Source: Nematostella vectensis
Lineage: Eukaryota > Cnidaria > Anthozoa > Actiniaria > Edwardsiidae
Direction: 5' to 3'
DNA length: 64,000 nt
Assembly: GCF_932526225.1 (NCBI RefSeq)
Contig: NC_064035.1
Location: 4,463,501-4,527,500, forward strand
The notes below the pieces were generated by a model that did not search any database, was not told the DNA's origin, and saw only the letters and a list, made by a program, of their open reading frames with translations. Both the position numbers and the translations under genes were made by a program. This document shows positions 48,901-60,900 of the stretch, in pieces. Numbering within the stretch: position 1 is the stretch's first letter; the number at the start of each line of letters is the position of its first letter.

Positions 48901-51900
48901 AGTCTTTGTATAAGGTCAACATTTCTTTAGTGTATTCTTCTATAATTGTTTTAACTTTTACCAGTTTACAGATTTTTTTCATTGTATACAGACTTTATTT
49001 TAGAGCTATGAAGTGGCCCGTAGGCGGTTTGATCGCGCATTTGTGCTCAACTTCGTCAATGGTGTCGCCAATACGACGTCAACATGTGCGAAAAGCTGTA
49101 AAACCCGAGCTAAACAAGAGTGTGACACCGACCATTATATGGTTAAGGCCGACAAAGGTTGGCAAGGGTTGCAAACGTCTACCTAAATAACACTCGGAAA
49201 ACTGATAAGAGATGCTCCTTTCCCTTGTCATCCGGCCTTCATTCGGTTCACTTAGTCGACTGAAAGGCTTCGAAGCAGTAGACTTCTTGGGTTATTCTGA
49301 AGTGAGAAATTACTTCCCTGGCACGAAATGGTGCACAAGTTGTCGTAAAACGGGAAAGAAAGAAATTCTAAAGAACAACTCACCGGACGAATATGTTCCC
49401 CCATACAATTTTTTTTATTGTTGACAGGTTTTCCGTCATATGATCGTTTTGTCAATATGGATAATTTAAAACAAAAAACTATTCTTTGGAAATTCCGGTT
49501 AAAAGCTTGTGCAAAATAGTTTATATAATCTCATGGTCCATACTAGTCCAGATTAGGGACGAAAATATGAATTTTTAGCCTGCCTAAGCCTGCCTGAATT
49601 CCGTCCGCCATTTTGATTTTCATTTCCAGTGCATGCGCACTGTTTGACCGCTGTGTACCACCACATCTACTATTACTATCACCATCATCATAATTACCAC
49701 CACTACCATCAACGAAAATTCTGAGACATCTAAGATGGTTTAAGATGGGATAGAGTGCGGCTCCCATCTCAACCTTCTTCCGGGGTAACGTCAGTAGGTT
49801 GTTAAACACAGCAGGGGACGTGCTTTTACCTCTGTGTACTCGCTAGTTGACAGCTTAAAGAGATCTTCCAACAGTGTCTTGTGTAGCGCAGTCAGCTGCG
49901 ACGAAACCCGATCCAGTATTCGCATCTAAAATATCAGTAACAAGGAAAGTATAAGCTCGTATAACCAGGAGAATAAACAAGATATTTGATTGTTACCTCG
50001 TGTTGAAGCTGGACTCGTTCAATCAGTAGAGCACGGACGTGTTTCTTCTTCCCAGTCAACTGAAACAAGACGGGTGCAGTAGGGTTTAAATAACCTAGCA
50101 AAAATCTAAACGAACTCAAAATCCACAGGGCATTAGTAGGGTGATGGCTTGAAAGCCTCAATTCCCCCGCGCCCCAAATGGATGAGGCTTATGAGGATGA
50201 AATCTTCCTACCAAGATTTCACCTGACAAACGTTGCCCCATTTCGCTCATTTGCAAAATTGTGCATACCTTGTCCTCCATAGCCCTCTTAACGGCTCCTG
50301 CACTGCGCCATCGCAAGTCAAACTCATCCCTCTGGCCCCCAAGATGAAGCATTAACGACTCATAAATCTGAGACGACAATAAATAACAAGGCCAAGATCG
50401 AGTTGAAGATGTATGTCGACGGCGGTATGTGAACATTAAAAAAAATGGCACCAACGCGGCCAAAGTTGAGGCATTTGGCGTATTTTAATAGTGGTATATG
50501 CGGAAACGAAGGAATCGACAGTGCAATGAAGACACCAACCTTCACAATTATCTGCAGGGCTTTGGTGTCATCTTCGTGATGCTGCATCAGGTGATCTGTC
50601 AAAAACACGACTTTCTGAGGGATCCTACTCGAGACAAATTCTCAAAATAATAGTCTACACATATCAATCAATTCCTATCTAAAAATTAAAAAGGTCTATA
50701 CGTATCAATCAACTTCCATCTAGCAAAGAGCACATACTTTCAAATGCACCACAATAGAAATGGTAATTGTTAAGTATGTCCTCATAAGTGGGTACGTGCG
50801 TAGTACGGTCGCAGTTTCAGTACGCCTACCTAGAAGCTTGTGAATTAGTTCGGCTATATTTTCTCTGGAGTTCTTCTCTCCCATGGACACATCTACAGAA
50901 GCAAAGAAGAGGTCTGATATACGACCTTTAAAAGATAAATCTTCCTAGAATTCAGAAGACTTACTTGGTCCGATATCTATGGTATTGTGAAACCGTCCAC
51001 GATCAACCATCGTCTGCAATCCCCTGAAACCACGACCAAGACGAAACAACATAGATCAGCCAGATAGGACTGGTAAAAAGAACCACCCTCACAAGAAAAA
51101 CATTATCGATCTAGCGGGAGGAGGTGTGAGTACTTGTTATCTCTCTTTGGGGCTCGAAGCGTCATTGGTAGTTGGCTGTTGTTGGAAATAAACAGGGGCT
51201 CCGGTATTTTCTTGACCTTTTGTTTACACAAGCAAACACATCATAAAAAAGTGCTTTACATACAGGTTGGGTAGCGGGGGCTTGTCCCAGTCTGGAAGCA
51301 GCATGGCAGCACCAGACAGACAGCTTTGAATGATACGCAGACTCTGCTGAAGCTGCTCGCGGCTCAGCGTCTCGTCTCCGGCCATGAAGCGCTCGACCCT
51401 CTCCATCTCGGGCTGGAGGAATGTATCTAGTAGTTCCTTAGCAAAGAGCTTCTCCTCCTCGATCGGGATGTGCCACTTGATGTCAAGGTTGTCAAGGTCA
51501 CCGGACTTGCCCCAGTCCTAATATTGAAATGAGTAGTATAGTGCCAGTGTTAAAAAAAGCAAGACTAGTTCTAGTACCGCGCGGTTTAGCCTTTTTGTTT
51601 GGGTCAGTACGCAGCTCTTACAAGCTGCAAACGAGAAGAATAGAGACAAAAGAACTCCTTTGTAGATTAGCAGCTGCGTACTTACTCTTTTGTTTTGGAA
51701 TGGCGGCTTTTTACCGGCGAACTGTCACATTTTGGCTAATGCTAAGAAAACTAGCGCATAGCTAAGGCTATAATTTTCTTTATGACTCCCTAATTATCAA
51801 TTAAATGTCATTTTTGTACAGTATGGTTTTAATGCTGTACAGTTAGCCAAAACAGCGCCCGAAGTCAGCCTTTCGTACCTTACTCGAACGATTCATCACT

Positions 51901-54900
51901 ACGATTGTGTGTGTTTTCGCCAGAGCACGCGCATGCGCATACGTTATTCAGCACTTTCTAGTATAGTAGGTATGGAATTTGAGTCAATTTTGTGGCGTTA
52001 GTCCTCCGTCGACAGTTTCTATGGCAACCCTGCTTCCTGCCTCCCAAAGGCTGTAAAGGAAGAGCAGTACATAGCCTAGTTGTCTATAGTCTAGTTAGCC
52101 AGGCTACCTACATAGCCTAACACCGCTTTAACATTTTGTGGCGTTTTCTTACGTTGTTGCGGCGAACAGCAATCATCACACGGATGTTGGGTACGACATT
52201 ACAATGCTTTGTACCACAGTTGAGTACTTAACTCAAAGAAGGTGTAGCTTTGTGGCGTGTTAATCATGCCATAGGTATACCACAGTACTGTGTTACTTAC
52301 TCTGTGGTATACCAGTGGCGTGTTCACCATGCCACAGGTATACCACAGTACCGTATTACTTACTCTGATGAATAAATGCTCAGTGACGGGCTTACTGAAG
52401 TCTTCCAGTACGCTCTTCCACTCCAGAGGATAAATATGTGACAAAGGCCGAAGGAGGTTTTCCAGGAGCTTAAGATAGGAACAATAAAAAGTAAGAGGCA
52501 AAAGGAACAACCTTGAAAAGTCAAACACTTTAATATTTTATTAAGGGCGTTGTTTTTAATATAACATACTTTTCCTATGAATAATACACGCGCACACATC
52601 TGGGTTAATCACACACCAGTGCCACTGAACAAGCTTAGATCGCAAATTATACTAAGCAATAACATTTTTTTCATATGGAAATTGGTTACTGTGCATAAAG
52701 ATATGCCTTTTGGAGAGTGATGAATGAGTGAGCTTCTGTTCGGTTTAACATCCCGTGCTTAGAGGTAGATAAATTGCTAGAAATAGTCCAAAACTATTTC
52801 TCTCTGTGCCAAATGTTATTTTTATACAGCAAGCTGAATTCCTAAATAACAATCTCTGTCGCCCTTGCAATTAATAATACAATTAATAATAATACAATTA
52901 ATTATTGTTTGTTGTGTTTCCGGCTAGTGCCGCACGACAGTGTGTGGTTAATTAAAGTCCATCTTTGCACACATTTTAAGGGAAATACATCCTGCTCAGC
53001 TCCTCATATTTTGCGGGGGTGCACACATTTTGAGGGAAATACATCCTAGTTAGTTCCTCATATTTTGCGGGGGAGGGGGGGCTTACGCCATGGCTTACGG
53101 TGAATACGCCCTAATTGTCAATACCGAGTGTTTAGCCCGCTATCTCTCACCTTTGCAGCCATGGTAGCTCCTTCCTTGTTCTTCAGGTGAATGGTGGACT
53201 TCAGAGCCCTGACCAGCTCGTGTCGATACTCTAAGATATCTGTACCTTTCGATCGCACCACCTAAACCACACACATTGGTTATTGTTTACCAACAAAGAC
53301 CAGTGGTATACTACAGGCCTATAGCTCTATGAGCGACCGGCTCTGTCACCGACTACAATTTCATATTCCTGTTCGCCATATAAACACTTGGATTGTATGT
53401 TAACTCTTGAAAACCTTTGGAGATTACCAACAGAGGTTTCCAATTGTTTCGAACCTTTCGAAAGCGACCGCTAAGATTTTTGAAAGCATTACTCAACGCC
53501 ATATTAACAGTATTATCATATTCCAGTCTTCAAATCACTGGTCGCTTTAAAGAACGCGTTCTCCTAGGCGACCAGCTCCGATGACGACCACAAGTTTTCC
53601 ATCACCAAGGCGCTTAGAGGTGTAAGCGAAATTTGACTGTACCACACACAGATTTTTCTCAAAATACAAAATACCTCGGACAAGATTTGCAAATTCCAGA
53701 GCAGTTGATCGTCGATTTCTTCGTCATTTCTAGCGCCATCCGCTGATAATAAAAGAAGAAAAGAACTTTTTAGTATTCCTCAGCTTATCTTTACGATGGC
53801 TTGCAAGCTCGGGCGTTTGATTATTTCAATGCGGATTTTTGGAAAATAAAACTTACCAGAAGTTGTACTTTCGATGACAGAAAAACAGCGAGGAAGAAAC
53901 TTCTTCAGAGTAATTTTTGCGGATGTCTGTAAATCCGCAGAACCTCGCTTAGTATGACTACAGAAAACGTGTACAGGACAAAAAGACACCCAAAAAGATA
54001 AACTTCACCTTAGCGGCCGCGCGGCACATGTCCGCCGCAATCTTGCCAGCAACTTTAGTCTCCAACACGTTATTAGCACAGAAGTTGAAAAGCTTGTTGA
54101 GAGCAACCTGTAATAAGGGTCACATCTTTTCTTCACTTTGATACAAGGGGTGAAGTTGGATACAGGGGGTACGTAAAGCTTGATACAGGGGTATGTAAAG
54201 TTGGATACAGGGGGTATGTAAAGTTTGATACAGGGGGTACGTAAAGTTTGATACAGGGGGGTATGTAAAGCTTGATACAGGGGGTATGTAAAGATTGATA
54301 CAGGGGGTATGTAAAGTTTGATACAGGGGGTATGTAACGTTTGATACAGGGGGTATGTAACGTTTGATACAGGGGGTATGTAAAGTTTGATACAGGGGGT
54401 ATGTAAAGTTTGATACAGGGGGGTATGTAAAGATTGATACAGGGAGTATGTAAAGATTGATACAGGGGGTATGTAAAGTTTGATAGGGGGAATGTAAAGT
54501 TTGATACAGGGGGTATGAAGGATCGTTGATCCTTCCCATGTCATAAACTGTTTTACTGACTAGGGACGCCTAAACTCTTGCCATAGTCCTTTATGTAACG
54601 CTGATCCTCCCCATGACGCATAGCGCAATGCTTTGTTTTACGGAAACGGGCTTGGCCCTGAATCACCTAGAAAGCCTTTATGTTTTTTTTTCATAAGAGC
54701 TCTCGAAATAAACCTTTTTATATTTTTTATTGTCGTACTAGGAGTTTGGCAAACAAGAAATATTGTATCTTTTAACAGTATCCAAATAAGATATATTCTT
54801 CTCCCACTATTTTCGTTATTAATTAAAAAATATCTTGCTTAATAACTTTGAACAATCTTTTGGTCGCTAACTTTAAGATAAAATTAAAGCTATAAAACAT

Positions 54901-57900
54901 AAAAAAGCTCTATATCAAAGAATTAGTGTAAGCATAGAGGAGATCACAATTCCACAATTCACATTCAACACGCCCCCACTATCAAAAATATGACTAAATA
55001 ATCGTCCCTGATTCATAACAACATCACCCATCACATAGTATTGGGATAACCATGAACAACATAGCATGCCAATGATAAAACACATTTACATTATTCTAAA
55101 ACCTTGGATGTCTTCAATCTTCTCCTTACAAAATTTTTAACTTGATTTCACTACAGGACCAACCTTTCACAGTTCATCTCAAATAGTATTGCAGGTTGCG
55201 TGATTTAGTTAAAGCTTCGAAATTCTCTCGTGTTACTTGCACATTGGCAGTGCGGATTTGCTCGTCCATTATGTTTGGGTATATTTCATCCTCAGTACTG
55301 CAGCCGTAGACACTCGCTTCTTCATCATCGTTCACGTCCTCGTTGCAATGGTAGCCTCCTGACATGGAGCAGCCGGTCTCCTCGGTTGAGCTAGCCCCTT
55401 TTCTGTGCCGCGCCATCCTTTTTCTTCGTTGCAATAGCTGGCTTTTTTTCCATGTCAAGTTCATCATCAGCAAAATAGCCATCAAGACTTTCGCTGTCAT
55501 CTTGCGGGTCTCTGTCTTCCTCAAGTAACAAATATTTTTCTTCTACCATTTTAGGGATACTTGGTTCAGGCTGGGAGTATAATGCTGTGTGGTCTTTGCT
55601 TTTTATGCTAAGTTTTCCATAAAAACCATTACTCCCTACCGAAGAACCCTCTCCATAACCAGAAGAGCTTGCTTCATCAGAGTTACGGCTGAAATTTTTC
55701 TTCTCAGAGGATTTGAAGTTGGCAATAATACGAGATAGCGCACGCCTCATGATGATAGTTCGGAGTTTACAATACTACAGGAAATAACGCTTTCAAAGTG
55801 GGCCTAACAGTCGCATAGTGACAAATTACGTTCGCCCCTACGTCACAAAAAAGGTAAAAATATCTAAACTGATAAAAATTAGATCATAAATTTAGCAAAA
55901 TAAAAACGAGTAAGAGCAAATAAAACATAGCTAACAATAGAAAAATGAAAATAAATGCTTTTTTCGAAATTGTGGATTATGTACCACAAGTGCTTGTTAA
56001 ATCTAATGCTTGCGTAGCTATCCACACAACACGGAAGAAAAAGAAAGCAAAAACATATGGTAAGCAAAAAAAAAAAACAGCTTTAAGAATGATATTTCAT
56101 ATATCATGTATAAAATCTTGTCTGTTCATGATTGATCCCGCCACCTTGCTTCCAAGTCCATTTTCCGGTCAATCTCTTAGCTCGACCATAAATGCGTCAT
56201 CCTCGCGCTGTGATGACAGCTGATCTGTCTCAAACGGCTTTACCAAATAAGGACCCAAATTGGCCTTTTTACCAGCTAAAAATCGTGACCATTCTAATTC
56301 ATGTATATTCTCATTTCTAATAATATTTCTTGCTTGTTAATATTACTCGCTATTCTCTCTCTCCTCTCTGGTGAGCGGTCGGAAATACGGTTTAGGGTTC
56401 GAATGATCACGTCAATACTCCTTATTGTACAAAATAACACGTCACCAAGTGTTCTGGATTGCTAGTCAACTTGCGTCGACCCTTATCTTTATTTTTCTTT
56501 TTTTTTTCATTTTGAATGTTTAAAATCTAATTAGTTTGGAGAATGGAGCCGTTTTAAAAATCAATCGGATTTTTCCCTTCTTAAATGTTTTTGCGGCGCT
56601 GACAATGGGCCTATGTATGTACTAATAGCGATGGGGGGGGGGGGGGGGGTGGTTCCTGTGCATGCACCTACATGTATAGTCTAGTTTCGAATCTAATAAT
56701 GTGTGCTGGTCATAGTACTAAGGACGCATACGGTGAACCTCGGTTTCAGGCGAAACATGCATGTCAAAAAATACCAGTGAAACATTCACCGGCTTTTGTA
56801 TGTTTTATTTTAAGCTTCATTTGATCCCCGTTGTGAAATTTGCCTCAAAAGTTTGTAAGTTTAGGGATGAGTTTTAAAGTTTAAATTGTTTTGGGAATAA
56901 GTAATAATTTATATAACGCTTTTTTTTAAGGATCCAAAGCGCTTGGTTATCTTGAACATGTCAGAAGTCAAACCTGAAAGATCTTGGGTGAGCTCTGCAT
57001 TAGGATAGTGTGGAACGTCGAGGCCACGCCCATTCCCATCATACCCTCCTGGCTTTGCCGGTTGTCAGTCTTAAATGATGAGCTGTCAATCTCTGAGATG
57101 AGCTCAAGAGATGAGTTTTCTATCATCACAAAGCATCTGTTGGTATCAAAGCGAACATAAGCGAAAATCATAAGTTAACAATTGTCAAAGACGACATAAC
57201 ACTTTGTTATGATAGCGAAGAGTAAGAAATAGCAGTTCTACACACCTATCCATGAACTGAACAACAAAATCCTCAAACTGGCTGGTGGCAAGACACAATT
57301 CTTTCTCCTCCTAGAAAGCAATGATTGAATGAAATAGTTTTTATACAGATAAAACGTGAGTATCTTAAACGGAGCTGGAGAAAAATAAACAGATGCTTGG
57401 AGTCCCTTATTTGGCGTATATCTTTATTATGGGCACAGAAACCACGGCCAAACTGACTTAAGGGCCTATGGTACTATCTCGTTGCTACGAAAGGGAAAAG
57501 CGCTACATTTGGTTAAATAGACTAAAATCGCCGCGCGTCTTCCACCTTAGTTCCGTGACCCAGTGGTTAGCACCTTTGTCTCGTAAGCAAGCGCTCCGGG
57601 TTCAATCCCTGGTCGAGTCCTTTTTATTTATTTATTTTCTTCGAAACTCCAGTTCAAATTTCTTTGTTCTTTTTTCCAAGAGATTAAAATAAACTTTCGA
57701 TATTTTGTAGAAGAAAATGTCATTTTTATATGTTTTTCGAGAATAAAAATTCCGCGCGAGAAAAGCACGTTAATTTTGAACATTTTACAACAATTGTGAT
57801 TTTGTTTTCACTCAAACCATTGATATTACCATTCCTAACAACTTAGCGCATGGGATTTTTGATTTTTGAAGAATGGAAAAAGCTATTACCAGTTATGTGG

Positions 57901-60900
57901 TTTTCGAAGAACATAAATATTCGCATTTCTCGCGGTATCAAAATTTCGCAAATCCGATGCGTGAAGTTTAAGAAAATAGTGATGTTAAAATATTTCTGCA
58001 AAAAAATTATGGCAGATTTGAACAGTAGCTTCTCCGACACGTTTCTATGTTCTGGGTCACCTGACCATGGGAGGGGTCAGATGACGTCGTCACTTGTGTT
58101 ATTTATGTCTAAAACACTTATTTTGAAAGTTCCAAGAGATTTGACAAAAAAACAGAAGCTTTTATAAAACAATCAAATTTTCCTAGCAGCGGACTAAAAA
58201 GATAGTACCATAGGCCCAAGCAAATCTTAAAAGATTTGCTTGTTATCTAGCACAAGCAAACGGAATACAGTCTGCAAAGGAGTGTTATAGAGAATTTAAA
58301 ATAAGACGGATTCTGAGAGTAGTGAAACTAAATCTATCGAACAAACCTCTGTCATATCCACGGCCCCAACAGCCTCAGAGCAGTCGACCACAGGTACCAG
58401 ACAGATGATGGTAGAAATAAAAGTGAACGTTGCCTAAAAAGTATGTCCAGGGTTCAAATTATTAGTCCGCCATCGAAATAACAGCGCAGTATGAGCGACC
58501 TCCTTCTTTCACGAATCTAGAAAATACTTAAAACGTGTGCCTGTTCAGGAATGACTTGAACAGTCTCACTAAGAAACAATTTTCCTTTTTCTATGACCTC
58601 TCGTTACCAATAAATGCAGTCAAATGCATTACTCTTAGAAGGAAACACACAGACATGAATACAACAAGCATCTACAAGGCAAGGCTGTCTATTACTCATA
58701 GTGGGAAACATACAAACAACAAGCATTACTCTTAGAAGGAAACACACAGACATGAATACCACGAGCATCTACAAGGTGAGGGTGTCCATTACTCATAGTG
58801 GGAAACATACAAACAACAAGCATTACTCTTAGAAGAAACACACAGACATGAATACCACGAGCATCTACAAGGTGAGGGTGTCCATTACTCATAGTGGGAA
58901 ACATACAAACAACAAGCATTACTCTTAGAAGAAACACACAGACATGAATACCACGAGCACCTACAAGGTGAGGGTGTCCATTACTAATAGTGGGAAACAT
59001 ACAAACAACAAGCATTACTCTTAGAAGGAAACACACAGACATGAATACCACGAGCATCTACAAGGTGAGGGTGTCCATTACTCATAGTGGGAAACATACA
59101 AACAACAAGCATTACTCTTAGAAGAAACACACAGACATGAATACCACGAGCACCTACAAGGTGAGTGTGTCCATTACTAATAGTGGGAAACATACAAACA
59201 ACAAGCATTACTCTCAGAAGGATGTATACAGACATGAATACTATGAGCATCTACAAGGTGAGGGTGTCTATTACTCATAGTGGGAAACATACAAACAACA
59301 AGCATTAATCTTAGAAGGAAACACACAGACATGAATACCACGAGCATCTACAAGGTGAGGGTGTCCATTACTCATAGTCGGAAACATAAGACATGCATAC
59401 CATTGCCTTTCTAAAATCATTAGGGTCAATTCCAGGCAGTACAAGCTGTAGTAGAGGTAGCACATGGCTTTTCCCGGCAGGAAAACTGCCGTTCGGCTTC
59501 ACAAGAGCTCGGGCGACTGACGTGACACAGTTTAAAGTTGCTGTCAATTGATGAGGCTCTATAAGGGTATCCAGGGCGACGTACAGCCTGCAAAATAAAA
59601 AAAAACTTGAACTACCATGGTCATCAAGACAGGCACAAACATTATAACTTGGAGAATCTAATCCTGTTTTGATATTGTATTTACTGAAACATTTCTTTGC
59701 CATGCTGGTTGGCCAGTGAAGCTGATGTCATTAAGATAGCACGTTTTCTACACCCTTATTGGCCTGCTCCGAAAACTATCAAGGCGGCCACGGTAGCGCG
59801 CGTTGTATCAGATAGCACGTTTCCTTCACCCTTATTGGCCTGCTCACAAAACTATCAAAGCGACCACGGTAGCGCGCGTTGTATCAGATAGTCCGTTTCT
59901 CGCATCCTTATAGGCCTGCTACCAAAACTATTAAGGTGGCGACGATAGCGGGCGTTGTATCACATAGTTCGTTTCCTTCACCCTTATTGGCCTGCTCAAA
60001 AACTATTAAGGCGGCCACGGTAGCGTGCGTTGTATCAGATAGCACGATCACGGTAGCGCGCGTTGTATCAGATAGTTCGTCTAACTATAAGGTTGCCAAG
60101 GGAGCGGACGTCACACTTTTAGCCTGTCTTTTTTGTTTAATATTTGTCAACTTCGCTATAAAATATTGACAAGAAGCATCAAACTTTTATGGAGGACCTA
60201 CTTATCTAGCAGGGTTGGAAGGACGATCTCTGGCTTCATCATCGCCAGATGCTGAAGGGCGTTGGCAGCATCATAGCTTCCGTACTTGTTGAAGATGGCT
60301 AGCATAACAGTGGGCTTCAAGCTTTCAACAAATGCAGTGATGTCAGTGTCTTTGAGTTTAAAATCTTCAGGAGTTGGTAATACCCAGGAGGCTTTTTGGA
60401 ACTTCTCCCTGAAAACAGTCAACATTTTAAAATCAATTATATTTCGCATCATTATTTGAATATCAATGTTATTTCAATTAAAGTTACAGTGTGACATAAT
60501 TATTCTTTGTTAGTTTCAAACTAGTCACGCTACATGCAACTCACGCTACCCTTACCATTTTGATAATTTTGAGCTAAAATTTTTTAGCCAATAAAGATTC
60601 GGGAAACGTCAAATGTCACTAATAACCCAGCGTGGCAGAGAAATGCTCATAGAATACGATGGAATCTATGTACTGCAACTATGAAGTTAGTGTCAAAACA
60701 CTGATTCTCGCATGCTAACATTCTTACAAATTTGTTTTGGTAGCCACGGTAGCGTGTGTCCCTCTTCAGTCAAGAAAACTCTTTTCAATTTTCTCTTTCA
60801 TGTCAACTTGTGACTTATTTAGTCATGCGTGACACTTACTTGTGCAAGCGTTTAATTACTTCACTTGGGAGCTTGAAAAGAAGCTTCTGTAGCTTTCCCT

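Noticed and set aside
54005-54544. Two overlapping minus-strand frames of 139 and 179 codons with YIPPVS repeats
   Set aside because: Translation of the 24-bp minisatellite; only the exon 12 part at 54009-54107 is real coding sequence, in the PSME4 frame.
57553-57625. tRNA gene
   Set aside because: The B box and T arm look good but no acceptor stem forms and the segment sits inside a TIR element; called SINE-like instead.
58692-59250. Minus-strand frames with repeated GIHVCVF segments
   Set aside because: Translation of the 96-bp minisatellite (96 is divisible by three), with no start or domain of their own.
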